Source of the DNA: Streptomyces gilvus
Lineage (GTDB): Bacteria > Actinomycetota > Actinomycetes > Streptomycetales > Streptomycetaceae
NCBI RefSeq assembly: GCF_022513565.1
Contig: NZ_JAKWBE010000002.1
Coordinates: 310,001-374,000 of the forward strand
Length of the DNA: 64,000 bases
Direction of reading: 5' to 3'
Shown: positions 40,608 through 48,511 of the stretch, one piece after another
Layout of the letters: every line of letters starts with the position of its first letter
How positions within the stretch are numbered: the stretch's first letter is position 1
Translations under genes and position numbers: made by a program
Notes under the pieces: model-generated
Told to the model about the DNA's origin: nothing
The model's input: the letters and a program-made list of their open reading frames with translations, nothing else
The model's database searches: none

Positions 40608-41141
40608 TCAGCGCCGACCGAGCAGGTCCAGCGCCGTCTCCCAGCCGAACTCCGGGCGCACGCCGTCCTCCCCGACCTCCCCGGAGTACGGCTCGCCGAA
40701 CCGGACGCCCATGCCGCGCAGCCGGACCAGGCTGTCCTGGTAGGCGGGATGGGCGGCCAGGGCGTCGGCCACGCACGGGAGGACGGCGACCGGGACGCCG
40801 AGGCCGTAGGACTCGCAGAGGGTGGCCACGGCGAGGGTGTCGGCGAGGCCGGCCGCCCACTTGTTGACCGTGTTGAAGGTGGCCGGCGCGACCACGACCG
40901 CGTCCGGGGGCGGAAAGGGGCGCGGGTCGCCGGGGGTGCGCCAGGCGGAGCGTATGGGGCGGCCGGTGCGCGCCTCGACGGCCGCGGTGTCGAAGAAGCC
41001 GTTCATGGCGACCGGGGTGGCGATGACGCCGACCTCCCAGTCCCGTTCCTGCGCGGCGGTGATCAGCCTGCCCACGTCCGCGGCGATCCCGGCGGCACAG
41101 ACGACGACGTAGAGGAAGGGCCTTTGGGCCTGTTCGGTCAC
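40608..41141 (-). CDS. Flavoprotein (HFCD/PF02441 family)
   Basis: A 177-residue Rossmann-like flavoprotein. An N-terminal Val-Val-Val-Cys-Ala-Ala-Gly-Ile-Ala-Ala strand-loop, Ala-Pro-Ala-Thr-Phe-Asn-Thr-Val-Asn-Lys-Trp-Ala-Ala-Gly and Ala-Asp-Thr-Leu match the FMN-binding core of homo-oligomeric cysteine decarboxylase-type proteins such as Dfp and EpiD. The Asn-Lys-Trp-Ala-Ala-Gly phrase is the key family motif. It may oxidatively decarboxylate a peptide-type Cys or act as a general FMN protein; no partner gene indicates which. Confidence 0.82.
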   Translation of the reverse strand: MTEQAQRPFLYVVVCAAGIAADVGRLITAAQERDWEVGVIATPVAMNGFFDTAAVEARTGRPIRSAWRTPGDPRPFPPPDAVVVAPATFNTVNKWAAGLADTLAVATLCESYGLGVPVAVLPCVADALAAHPAYQDSLVRLRGMGVRFGEPYSGEVGEDGVRPEFGWETALDLLGRR

Positions 41142-41183
41142 GCCGAGACCCTACTGAACGGGGAGCCCTGCCGAATGGGAGCC

Positions 41184-41645
41184 CTACTGAAGCGGGAAGC
41201 TCTCCCCGCGTTCGGCCTCGGGGCGCGGGCCGTGGATGCGGCGCTCCTTCTCCTCGATGGGGACGTCGTTGATGCCGGCCTCGCGCCGGGTCATCAGGCC
41301 GTGCTCGTCGAACTCCCAGAGCTCGTTGCCGTAGGAGCGCCACCACTGGCCGTCGGCGTCCCGGCACTCGTACTGGAAGCGGACGGCGATGCGGTTGCCG
41401 TCGAAGGCCCACAGGTCCTTGCGCAGGGCGTAGTCCAGCTCGCGCTCCCACTTCGCGGCGAGGAAGCGGACGATCTCGGCGCGGCCGGTGAGGAAGGTGT
41501 CGCGGTTGCGCCAGACCGAGTCCTCCGAGTAGGCGAGCGCCACCTTGTGCGGGTCGCGGGTGTTCCAGGCGTCCTCGGCGGCCTGGACCTTCTGCGCCGC
41601 GGTCTCGCGGGTGAACGGGGGCAGGGGCGGGCGGTCGCCGGACAT
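41184..41645 (-). CDS. DUF1348 NTF2-like protein
   Basis: A 153-residue protein of the SnoaL/NTF2 fold, with the DUF1348 phrases [16 protein letters not shown] and Trp-Glu-Phe-Asp. The family is small and single-domain, with no assigned reaction. It is divergent from a TetR regulator; the 118-base gap contains two copies of the same operator, so it is the likely target of that repressor. Confidence 0.88.
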   Translation of the reverse strand: MSGDRPPLPPFTRETAAQKVQAAEDAWNTRDPHKVALAYSEDSVWRNRDTFLTGRAEIVRFLAAKWERELDYALRKDLWAFDGNRIAVRFQYECRDADGQWWRSYGNELWEFDEHGLMTRREAGINDVPIEEKERRIHGPRPEAERGESFPLQ

Positions 41646-41680
41646 GGGTCCTCCTCGGCGGTTGGGCGGGCAGCAGCGGT

Positions 41681-41733
41681 GGAGAACGAGCGTTCTCCGG
41701 GCCGGCTGCTACCGTAGGAGAACGCTCGTTCTC
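41681..41733. promoter_or_regulatory. Paired TetR operators
   Basis: GGAGAACG-AG-CGTTCTCC at 41681-41698 and GAGAACG-CT-CGTTCTC at 41718-41733: two near-identical palindromes in the divergent promoter of the DUF1348 gene and the TetR gene at 41764. They imply autoregulation and repression of both directions. Confidence 0.85.
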
Positions 41734-41763
41734 ACGTCAAGGAACGCCACACAGGAGGAGGTC

Positions 41764-42333
41764 GTGCCCCGCATGGCCGTCATGGACAGCGCAGTCGCCC
41801 GGGAGCAGGCGCTGGACGCCGCCGAGGAGTTGTTCTACGGGCGGGGCGTCCAGGCCGTCGGCATGGACGACGTCCGGGGTGCCTCCGGGGTCTCCCTCAA
41901 GCGGCTCTACCAGCTGTTCCCGGCGAAGGAGCAGTTGGTGGAGGCGTATCTGGAGCGGCGGGACGTGCGCTGGCGGGACCGGCTGGCGGGGTTCGTGGCG
42001 CGGCGCGAGGACCCCCGGGAGCGGATCCTCGCGGTGTTCGACTGGCTGGAGGAGTGGTTCGGCGAGGACGGCTTCCGCGGGTGCGCGTGGATCAACTCCT
42101 ACGGCGAGCTGGGCGCCACGTCGTCCCGGGTGGCGGCCCAGGTGCGGGCGCACAAACAGGCCTTCCGCGGCTACCTCGCCGGTCTGGTGGCGGACGCGGG
42201 ACTGCCCGGCACGCTGGCCGGGCAGCTGTTCCTGCTGGCGGAGGGCGCCATGGTCACCGCGGGCATAACCGGGCAGACCGAGCCCGCCCGCGAGGCCCGC
42301 GAGGCCGCGCGGCTGCTGGTGCGGGCCGGCTGA
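41764..42333 (+). CDS. TetR/AcrR-family regulator
   Basis: A 189-residue repressor with an N-terminal helix-turn-helix (Gly-Met-Asp-Asp-Val-Arg-Gly-Ala-Ser-Gly-Val-Ser-Leu-Lys-Arg-Leu-Tyr-Gln-Leu-Phe) and a helical ligand-binding C terminus with Cys-Ala-Trp-Ile-Asn. The GTG at 41764 follows GGAGGAGGT; ATG 41773 is an alternative. Two operators in its promoter suggest it represses itself and the divergent DUF1348 gene. The ligand is unknown. It ends three bases from the convergent ferredoxin gene. Confidence 0.9.
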   Translation: MPRMAVMDSAVAREQALDAAEELFYGRGVQAVGMDDVRGASGVSLKRLYQLFPAKEQLVEAYLERRDVRWRDRLAGFVARREDPRERILAVFDWLEEWFGEDGFRGCAWINSYGELGATSSRVAAQVRAHKQAFRGYLAGLVADAGLPGTLAGQLFLLAEGAMVTAGITGQTEPAREAREAARLLVRAG

Positions 42334-42336
42334 GCC

Positions 42337-42543
42337 TCACCCCTCGGCCACGGTGATGGCGCTCACCGGGCAGGCGCGGGCGGCCTCCCGGACCATCGGG
42401 TCGCCGCCGCCGTCCTCGCGGCCCGGCAGCAGCGTGCTGAAGCCGTCGTCGTCCTGGGTGAAGACCTTCGGGGCGGCGAGGGCGCACTGGCCGGCGCCGA
42501 TACAGACGTCCCTGTCGATCTCGATACGGGTGTCGGTGTGCAT
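42337..42543 (-). CDS. [3Fe-4S] ferredoxin partner of CYP105-type P450
   Basis: A 68-residue ferredoxin with three cluster Cys (Cys14, Cys20 and Cys58), the pattern of P450-linked [3Fe-4S] ferredoxins such as SuaB/SoyB. It lies 13 bases after the P450 gene on the same strand, so it is its natural redox partner. The reductase is not local. Confidence 0.9.
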   Translation of the reverse strand: MHTDTRIEIDRDVCIGAGQCALAAPKVFTQDDDGFSTLLPGREDGGGDPMVREAARACPVSAITVAEG

Positions 42544-42556
42544 GGCCTCGAGCCTC

Positions 42557-43756
42557 TTACCAGGTCACGGGGAGTTCCAGCATCCCCTGGACGGTGTCGC
42601 CGGGTTTGAAGGGGATCTCCTCGGGCGGGGCGGCCAGACGCAGTCCGGGCAGCCGGTCGAAGAGGCTGTGCAGGGCGATCTCCAGCTCGGCCCGGGCGAG
42701 GTTCTGGCCGAGGCACTGGTGGATGCCGAAACCGAAGGCGACGTGGTGACGGGCGGGGCGGTGCCAGTCGAGGGTGTCGGGGGCGGGGTAGACGTCCGCG
42801 TCGCGGTTGATGACCGAGGTGGAGAAGACCACGCCGTCACCGGCCCGGATGGTCGTGCCGCCGGCCTCGATGTCCTCCGTGGCCCGGCGCAGCAGCCCGT
42901 CCGCGATGGACAGCAGACGCATCAACTCCTCGACGGCGTCCGAGAGCAGCCCCGGATCGGCGCGCAACTCGTCCAGGCGGTCGGGGTGTTGGAGGAGGGT
43001 GAAGGTGCCGAGCGAGATCATGTTGGCGGTCGTCTCGTGACCCGCGACCAGCAGGATGGTCGCGAACGCGATGACTCCCCGGCGGTCCAGCACGCCCTCG
43101 CGCAGCTGCCGGTGGACGAGTTCGTCCAGCACCCCGTCGCCGGGCTCGGACTGCTTCTGCTTGCGGTCGATCAACTCCTCGAAGTAGCCGTCCAGTTGGC
43201 CGCGTGCGTCCTGGACGTCCGTGACGGCGGGGCCGCGCAGCAGACGCCGTGACTGCGCCTCGAAGAAGTCGTGGTCCTCGTAGGGGACGCCGAGCAGTTC
43301 GCAGATCACCATCGACGGCACGGGGAGCGCGAAGGCGCTCACCAGCTCGGCGGGCGGCCCCTTCTCGGTCATCGCGTCCAGCAGCCCGTCGACGATCCGC
43401 TGGATCCGCGGCCGGAGTTCGGCGGCGCGACGGAGGGTGAAGCTGGGCACCATCATGCGCCGCTGGGCATGGTGCTCGGGGTCGTCGACGCCGAGCAGCG
43501 CGACCCTCCGGTTCTTCACGGCCGCGACGCGCTCGGTGGTCGCGGGGAAGCCGGGATGGTCGCGGTCGGTCGACAGGCGGGGGTCGGCGAGCAGTTGGCG
43601 GGCCAGGGCGTGTCCGGTCACCAGCCAGGCGGGACGGCCGTCGTAGAGGGTGACGCGGGCGAGCGGGCGGGTGGCACGCAGGGGGTCGTAGCCGGTGGGC
43701 GGGTGGTAGGGACAGGTCCGGTCCTGGGGGAAGGCCACAGGTTCCGTTTCCGTCAT
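42557..43756 (-). CDS. Cytochrome P450, CYP105 (CYP105D-like) family
   Basis: A 399-residue soluble P450. The I-helix Ala-Gly-His-Glu-Thr-Thr, the K-helix Glu-Glu-Leu-Met-Arg and the haem loop Phe-Gly-Phe-Gly-Ile-His-Gln-Cys-Leu-Gly-Gln with axial Cys near residue 348 are all intact. N-terminal Phe-Pro-Gln-Asp-Arg-Thr-Cys-Pro-Tyr-His-Pro-Pro and the closing Leu-Pro-Val-Thr-Trp strongly recall CYP105D1/D5. It should hydroxylate drugs, herbicides or lipids with electrons from the adjacent ferredoxin. The ATG at 43756 follows GAGGT. A perfect palindrome lies 43 bases upstream. Confidence 0.93.
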   Translation of the reverse strand: MTETEPVAFPQDRTCPYHPPTGYDPLRATRPLARVTLYDGRPAWLVTGHALARQLLADPRLSTDRDHPGFPATTERVAAVKNRRVALLGVDDPEHHAQRRMMVPSFTLRRAAELRPRIQRIVDGLLDAMTEKGPPAELVSAFALPVPSMVICELLGVPYEDHDFFEAQSRRLLRGPAVTDVQDARGQLDGYFEELIDRKQKQSEPGDGVLDELVHRQLREGVLDRRGVIAFATILLVAGHETTANMISLGTFTLLQHPDRLDELRADPGLLSDAVEELMRLLSIADGLLRRATEDIEAGGTTIRAGDGVVFSTSVINRDADVYPAPDTLDWHRPARHHVAFGFGIHQCLGQNLARAELEIALHSLFDRLPGLRLAAPPEEIPFKPGDTVQGMLELPVTW

Positions 43757-43798
43757 GGAAGACCTCGCAGACGATGAGTGCGTCGTGCAGATCTTCAT

Positions 43799-43817
43799 TA
43801 GATGCCCGGGGCATCTA
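43799..43817. promoter_or_regulatory. Palindrome upstream of the CYP105/ferredoxin operon
   Basis: TAGATGCCC, one base, GGGCATCTA: a perfect 9-bp inverted repeat beginning 43 bases before the P450 start, a probable repressor operator. No regulator gene is adjacent to match it. Confidence 0.65.
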
Positions 43818-43921
43818 TGGGGCGACGAACAGTTCGGCCAGATCGGTGACGCGGGGATTCTGGCCGAGGATTGTCGCTCCGGCCGAAGCTGCCCGGTGGT
43901 GATCGCGGACCGGTCGGCTCC

Positions 43922-44140
43922 TCAGCCGAACGCCCGGCTGACGGCGAGGCTGTCCTCGTGGACGTGGTGGCGGGTGACACGACCGTCCGCCGACGTGAGG
44001 TGCGGCGCGAACCTGGCCTGATAGGGGCGCCCCGTGGGCCTGGCGGTCTGCCGGATCTCGCCGAGGGCGACGGCGGGCTCGCCGTCGACCAGGATCCGCT
44101 CCAGCACGTCCCGGAGCGCGCGGCGACGCGGATCCGAGAG
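43922..44140 (-). pseudogene. SnoaL/NTF2-like protein, C-terminal remnant
   Basis: About 70 codons with good GC3 that read Gly-Glu-Ile-Arg-Gln-Thr, then Arg-Phe-Ala-Pro-His-Leu-Thr, and end His-His-Val-His-Glu-Asp-Ser-Leu-Ala-Val-Ser-Arg: the last two or three strands of an NTF2-like domain. Codon bias and similarity vanish upstream of about 44140, so the front of the gene is lost. The only in-frame starts give an unrelated N terminus. The remaining region 43757-44247 holds no other gene. Confidence 0.5.
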
Positions 44141-44247
44141 GCAAGGGTGTGGTTCCGCAGGCCGTGCGATAGGGATGAACCATGCGGGCACCTGTGTTGA
44201 AGCACGGTGCCGGTCGAGCACCAGAACACGACGATGGGACGGATGCC

Positions 44248-44700
44248 ATGCCTCTCGAGGGCGAGTACGTACCGAGTCCGGAGCAGTGGGTTCGCGAGCA
44301 GGTGGAGCTGTACGAGAGCTCCGGTGGCACGAAGGGCACGACCCTGATGGACACCGGGATGCCCGTCATCGTGCTGACCACCCGCGGCGCGAAGAGCGGC
44401 AAGATCCGCAAGACGCCGCTGATGCGTGTCGAGCACGGCGGACGGTACGCGGTGGTGGCCTCCAAGGGCGGCGCTCCCGAACACCCCGTCTGGTACCACA
44501 ACGTCAAGGGCGATCCCCATGTGGAACTCCAGGACGGGCCGGTGAAGCGGGACTACACGGCCCGTGAGGTGACCGGCGCGGAGAAGGACGAGTGGTGGGA
44601 GCGTGCGGTTGCGGCCTATCCGCCGTACGCCGACTACCAGAAGAAGACCGACCGGGAGATCCCGCTGTTCGTGCTGGAACCGGACGACTCGAACGGGTGA
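44248..44700 (+). CDS. Deazaflavin (F420)-dependent nitroreductase family protein (Ddn-like)
   Basis: A 150-residue split-barrel protein of the DUF385/Ddn family. [14 protein letters not shown] (about 50-63) is the phosphate-binding motif for coenzyme F420, and Pro-Val-Trp-Tyr-His-Asn matches the family core. Members reduce quinones or nitro compounds with F420H2. ATG at 44248. A strong hairpin follows about 105 bases after its stop. Confidence 0.88.
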   Translation: MPLEGEYVPSPEQWVREQVELYESSGGTKGTTLMDTGMPVIVLTTRGAKSGKIRKTPLMRVEHGGRYAVVASKGGAPEHPVWYHNVKGDPHVELQDGPVKRDYTAREVTGAEKDEWWERAVAAYPPYADYQKKTDREIPLFVLEPDDSNG

Positions 44701-44800
44701 TCCGCGCCCGGCCCGCTCGCCGGTGCACCGGTCCGGAAAAAACTCGGGGAAATTCTCCGGGAAGGGACGCATGGTCCGGCGAGTGCCGGGCACGCGTGCG

Positions 44801-45769
44801 TCAGGCCCCGCCGCGCTCCCCCGTCGCGGCGGGGCTTTCCCGTGCCTCCTCGGCCGGCCGGTCGGTGATGTCGAGGAAGATCTGGTCGGCCTCCGGCACG
44901 CTGGTGGCCACGGACCGCTTGATGCGTACGGCGACCTCCTCGACCCGTTCGCTGTCCAGTCCGGGCACCAGGTCGACACGGGCGGCGACCAGGGCCTTGT
45001 CGAGGCCGGTCTTCATGGTGAACAGCGCCTCCACGCTGTCGATCTCGGGCTGCGCCTCCAGCACCTCCCGGATCCGGTCGGCCGACTCCGGGTCGGCGGC
45101 CTCTCCGATCAGCTGGTCGCGTGCCTCCCGGCCCAGGTGGTAGGCGACGTACACGAGCAGCGCGCCGATCACGATCGAGGCCGACGCCTCCCAGGCCACC
45201 TGCCCGGTGACCATGTGCAGCGCCATGCCGACGGCGGCCACCGTCACACCGAGCACCGCCGTGCCGTCCTCGGCGACCACCGTGCGCAGCGCCGGGTCGC
45301 GCAGGCCGCCCCTGCCGCCCTGCCGGCGCACCTGGTGCAGGGCGCGCAGCAGGGAGGCGCTCTCCGCGAGGAAGGCGACGCCGAGCACGATGAGGCCCGC
45401 CACATAGCCGCTGGTCTTCTCCTCGGCGCCGTTGCGGAACGCCTCCACGCCCTGGAAGAAGGAGAAGCAGCCGCCCATCACGAAGATGCCGACGGCCGCC
45501 AGCAGGGACCAGAAGAAGCGCTCCTTGCCGTAGCCGAAGGGGTGGCGCCGGTCGGCCGGCCTTCGGCTGCGGCGCAGCGCGGCCAGCAGGAAGACCTCGT
45601 TGAGGCTGTCCGCCACCGAGTGCGCCGCCTCCGACAGCAGGGCCGGCGATCCGGCGATCAGGCCGCCCGCCGCCTTGGCCGCCGCGATCACGAGGTTGGC
45701 CGCGAGCGCCACGAGTACGGTGACGCGTGTCCTTCGGTCCGCCTGGTTGTCCGAGGATGTCCTACTCAC
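44801..45769 (-). CDS. Cation diffusion facilitator family transporter
   Basis: A 322-residue transporter with six membrane helices (about 18-235) and a cytoplasmic C-terminal ferredoxin-like domain. Helix 2 has Ser-Glu-Ala-Ala-His-Ser-Val-Ala-Asp, holding the His and Asp metal ligands, and His-Pro-Phe-Gly-Tyr-Gly follows. Helix 5 has Ala-Glu-Asp-Gly-Thr-Ala in place of the second His-x3-Asp site, a variant seen in one CDF branch. It probably exports Zn, Mn or Fe with proton exchange. The last codons form a terminator stem, making an odd Ser-Pro-Ala-Ala-Thr-Gly C terminus. Confidence 0.9.
   Translation of the reverse strand: MSRTSSDNQADRRTRVTVLVALAANLVIAAAKAAGGLIAGSPALLSEAAHSVADSLNEVFLLAALRRSRRPADRRHPFGYGKERFFWSLLAAVGIFVMGGCFSFFQGVEAFRNGAEEKTSGYVAGLIVLGVAFLAESASLLRALHQVRRQGGRGGLRDPALRTVVAEDGTAVLGVTVAAVGMALHMVTGQVAWEASASIVIGALLVYVAYHLGREARDQLIGEAADPESADRIREVLEAQPEIDSVEALFTMKTGLDKALVAARVDLVPGLDSERVEEVAVRIKRSVATSVPEADQIFLDITDRPAEEARESPAATGERGGA
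44805..44838 (+). terminator. Hairpin terminator overlapping the convergent CDF gene
   Basis: GCCCCGCCGCG (44805-44815), 9 bases, CGCGGCGGGGC (44825-44835), then TTT. It serves the rightward Ddn-like gene and lies inside the last codons of the leftward cation transporter gene. Confidence 0.75.
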
Positions 45770-45867
45770 CTTCGCCGACTGCCCCTGACGGTTCGGATCA
45801 CACCGTGCGGGCGGCGGAATTCGGGGAACGCGGTTGTCAGAGCACCGGCGCAGCGGAAGGAGGAGGC

Positions 45868-46878
45868 ATGGGCGGGGGCAACGAGGCGTACGGCAGGAAG
45901 GCCTTCAAGCGGTCCAAGAGCCATTTCACGGACCGGATCACCGCGGACGCCCGGGACGGGTGGCCCGTGGAGGCGGGACGTTACCGGCTGGTGGTCAGCC
46001 GTGCCTGTCCGTGGGCGAGCCGTGCGGTGATCTCGCGCCGGCTGCTGGGCCTGGAGGGCGCGCTGTCGATGGGCATCGCCGACCCGATCCAGGACGACCG
46101 CAGCTGGCGCTTCACCCTCGACCCCGACGGCCGAGACCCCGTCCTCGGCATCCACTTCCTCAGCGAGGCCTACGACCGGCGGGAGAGCGGCTACCCGGGC
46201 GGGGTCAGCGTCCCCGCGATCGTGGACGTACCCAGCGGGAAGCTGGTGACCAACGACTACCAGCAGCTCACCCTGGACCTCGCCACCGAGTGGACGGCCC
46301 TGCACCGCCCCGGCGCGCCCGACCTGTATCCGCACGCCCTGCGCGACGAGATCGACACGGTGATGGCGGACGTCTTCGAGGACGTCAACAACGGGGTGTA
46401 CCGGGCGGGTTTCGCCAACGGCCAGGAGGAGTACGAGGCGGCCTGCGCCGGGGTCTTCCGGCGGCTGGAGCTGCTGGTGCCGCGGCTGGAGCGGCAGCGG
46501 TACCTGGTCGGGGACACGATCACCGAGGCGGACATCCGGCTGTTCACCACGCTGGTGCGGTTCGACGCCGTCTACCACGGCCACTTCAAGTGCAACCGCT
46601 GGAAGCTGACGGAGAATCCGGTGCTGTGGGCCTACACCCGCGACCTCTACCAGACGCCCGGCTTCGGAGACACCGTCGACTTCGATCACATCAAACGGCA
46701 CTACTACCAGGTGCACACCGGTATCAACCCGACCCGGATCGTGCCCCTGGGCCCGGACCTGTCCGGCTGGCTGACGGCCCATCACCGCGAGGAGCTGGGC
46801 GGCCGGCCGTTCGGTGACGGCACCCCGCCGGGGCCCGTGCCGGCGGACGAGCGGGTCGCCGTGACCGGGCGCCTCTGA
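45868..46878 (+). CDS. Glutathionyl-hydroquinone reductase-like (ECM4/YqjG) protein
   Basis: A 336-residue glutathione-transferase-fold protein. The active Cys47 sits in Ala-Cys-Pro-Trp-Ala, the CPWA motif of S-glutathionyl-hydroquinone reductases, followed by an all-helical domain with Leu-Val-Gly-Asp-Thr-Ile-Thr-Glu-Ala-Asp-Ile-Arg. Streptomyces use mycothiol rather than glutathione, so it probably acts on mycothiol adducts; that is inference. ATG 45868 has GGAAGGAGGAGG upstream. A small DUF4235 gene follows by 17 bases. Confidence 0.9.
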   Translation: MGGGNEAYGRKAFKRSKSHFTDRITADARDGWPVEAGRYRLVVSRACPWASRAVISRRLLGLEGALSMGIADPIQDDRSWRFTLDPDGRDPVLGIHFLSEAYDRRESGYPGGVSVPAIVDVPSGKLVTNDYQQLTLDLATEWTALHRPGAPDLYPHALRDEIDTVMADVFEDVNNGVYRAGFANGQEEYEAACAGVFRRLELLVPRLERQRYLVGDTITEADIRLFTTLVRFDAVYHGHFKCNRWKLTENPVLWAYTRDLYQTPGFGDTVDFDHIKRHYYQVHTGINPTRIVPLGPDLSGWLTAHHREELGGRPFGDGTPPGPVPADERVAVTGRL

Positions 46879-46895
46879 CGACGAAGGAGTAGGAC

Positions 46896-47198
46896 ATGGC
46901 CAAGAAGAAGAAACTGAAACTGCCCCTCGCCTACAAGCCGCTCGGTTTCGCGCTCGGCTGGGTGAGCGGATCCCTCGCGGGCCTCGCCTTCCGCAAGACG
47001 TGGATGGCGATCCGGCACGAGGAGGAGGCGCCGGACGCGCTGGACAAGGACCGCGGCTGGGGGGAGATCCTGCTGGCCGCCGCGGTGCAGGGCGCGATCT
47101 TCGCGGTGGTGCGCAGCGCGGTGGACCGCGGCGGCGCCAAGGCCATCGAGCGCTCGACCGGCGTCTGGCCGGCCGCCGACGACGGCGGCCGGGACTGA
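46896..47198 (+). CDS. DUF4235 small membrane protein
   Basis: A 100-residue protein: a Lys-rich start (Met-Ala-Lys-Lys-Lys-Lys), a hydrophobic stretch at about 18-35 and a second at about 57-72, and a charged linker with Asp-Lys-Asp-Arg-Gly-Trp. This is the DUF4235 pattern, common in Actinobacteria; function unknown. It follows the CPWA protein gene by 17 bases behind GAAGGAG, so they form a short operon. Confidence 0.85.
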   Translation: MAKKKKLKLPLAYKPLGFALGWVSGSLAGLAFRKTWMAIRHEEEAPDALDKDRGWGEILLAAAVQGAIFAVVRSAVDRGGAKAIERSTGVWPAADDGGRD

Positions 47199-47213
47199 CG
47201 CGGACGCGGTGCC

Positions 47214-47606
47214 TCAGCCCTGCTTCGGGGCGGTCGGCGTGGTGCGGCGCAGGGTGAAGGAGTGGCCGGACGGGTCGGCGTACCCGCGTTCCTCGTACGG
47301 CCCGGCGGGGTCCTTGGTCTCCAGCGGGCGCCCGCCGAGCTCCACCACCTTGCGCTCGACCGCGTCCAGGTCCGTCACGAGGAAGTCCAGGTGCGCCTGG
47401 AGCGAGTTCTCCGGGCGCGGCCAGCTCGGCGGGGTGGCGTTCACATCGCGGCGGAACGCCATCCGGGTGCCGTCGGCGCTCCTGAGCTCCACGCGGTTGG
47501 CGGTCGCGTCCGTCTCCTCCGCCTCCAGCAGTTCCTTGTAGAACACGGCGAGCTTCTCGGGCTCGGCACAGTCGAGCACGATGTAACCCGCTTCGACCAG
47601 TGGCAT
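47214..47606 (-). CDS. VOC-family (glyoxalase-like) protein
   Basis: A 130-residue protein of two beta-alpha-beta-beta-beta units, the vicinal-oxygen-chelate fold. The first unit has Val-Leu-Asp-Cys-Ala-Glu-Pro-Glu-Lys-Leu-Ala-Val-Phe-Tyr-Lys, the second His-Leu-Asp-Phe-Leu-Val-Thr-Asp-Leu-Asp and Tyr-Ala-Asp-Pro-Ser-Gly-His-Ser-Phe-Thr-Leu. His and Glu metal ligands are partly present. The ATG at 47606 follows GGAGGAG. Substrate unknown; resistance or glyoxalase-like roles are possible. Confidence 0.9.
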   Translation of the reverse strand: MPLVEAGYIVLDCAEPEKLAVFYKELLEAEETDATANRVELRSADGTRMAFRRDVNATPPSWPRPENSLQAHLDFLVTDLDAVERKVVELGGRPLETKDPAGPYEERGYADPSGHSFTLRRTTPTAPKQG

Positions 47607-47686
47607 GTCTCCTCCGAAGGGTCCCGGGCGCGGGGCAGGTCGTGTCCCGCCGCCCTCTCCCTGTCGGATATCCCGCGCCCGCCGAT

Positions 47687-48151
47687 TCAGTCGGCGACCA
47701 GCCACTCCCCGTCCCGCATCACGTCCCGTCCCTGGAGCTCGTCGGCCTCCCGCCAGGCCTGGACCCGGCTCGGGCGGATACGGAAGTACAGGTACGGCGT
47801 GGACAGTTGACGCGGGTCGAAGCCCGTCCTGGCCGCGAAGAGGTCGCCCTCCTCCTGGCTCAGCTCCGCCTGGGACAAGGTCAGGACGGTGCCCTCGACC
47901 ATCACGACGTCCCGGGTGGGGCCGATCCCGACGCGCGCGGTGCCGGTCGCCCGCAGATTGCGGCCGGTGGGGCTGGCGGCGGGCGTCGCCAACAGCAGGG
48001 TCTCGCCGTCCCAGCGGTAGGACAGCGGTACGAGGTACGGCGCTCCTCCTGCGGCGCCGGCGCTGGCGACCCAGGCGTCGACGTCGTTCTCCAGCCGGTG
48101 CAGGGTGTCCTTCCTGCGCTGCTCGGGGGTGCGCGGGGCGGGTGCGGTCAT
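47687..48151 (-). CDS. Pyridoxamine 5'-phosphate oxidase-like (PPOX/FDOR) flavin-binding protein
   Basis: A 154-residue split-barrel protein with Pro-Tyr-Leu-Val-Pro-Leu-Ser-Tyr, Leu-Leu-Leu-Ala-Thr-Pro then Ser-Pro-Thr-Gly-Arg-Asn-Leu, and Val-Met-Val-Glu-Gly-Thr-Val, the pattern of FMN- or F420-binding FDOR-B/PPOX proteins. It probably reduces or oxidises a small molecule, or carries the cofactor. The ATG at 48151 has GGAGG eleven bases upstream. A TetR remnant on the same strand ends 28 bases before it, so a TetR-enzyme pair has probably lost its repressor. Confidence 0.85.
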   Translation of the reverse strand: MTAPAPRTPEQRRKDTLHRLENDVDAWVASAGAAGGAPYLVPLSYRWDGETLLLATPAASPTGRNLRATGTARVGIGPTRDVVMVEGTVLTLSQAELSQEEGDLFAARTGFDPRQLSTPYLYFRIRPSRVQAWREADELQGRDVMRDGEWLVAD

Positions 48152-48179
48152 GGTGCGGCGGGCCTCCTCGCGGTCCTGG

Positions 48180-48458
48180 TCAACTGGTCTGTCCAGTGTG
48201 GCCGGTGATCGTCCCCGGCGCCCGCGTTTCCGCGAGCCGGGCCGCCGCCGCGTCCAGCAGCAGGTCCAGGGCGGCCGGGTAGGCGCTGCGCGCCATGTCG
48301 GCGACCAGATGGCGGGCGCTCGCGGCGCTGTGCGGGTGTGTGGCCGTCGGCAGCCGGGCGTACGTCGCCCGCCACACGGCCCGTTCCGCCTCCCGGGCCG
48401 CCTTCGGCAGGGCGGCGCTCGCGGTCCGTTGTCGCGGGCCGACAATTCGCGGGTCCAT
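48180..48458 (-). pseudogene. TetR-family regulator, C-terminal remnant
   Basis: A 92-codon frame whose product (Arg-Glu-Ala-Glu-Arg-Ala-Val-Trp-Arg-Ala-Thr-Tyr-Ala-Arg-Leu, then His-Leu-Val-Ala-Asp-Met-Ala-Arg) looks like the last helices of a TetR repressor. There is no helix-turn-helix; an in-frame stop lies just upstream, and the PucR gene begins at 48512 on the other strand. It is read as a 5'-truncated gene. A small real protein cannot be excluded. Confidence 0.5.
48183..48197. promoter_or_regulatory. Possible operator upstream of the PPOX-like gene
   Basis: ACTGG, five bases, CCAGT: a short perfect inverted repeat between the TetR remnant and the PPOX gene, overlapping the remnant's last codons. 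It could be the orphaned binding site of the lost repressor. Confidence 0.4.
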
Positions 48459-48511
48459 GACTGTCCGCCGGTGATGAGCGCCGCCGTGTTACCGGCGGGT
48501 ATCGTCGCCGG

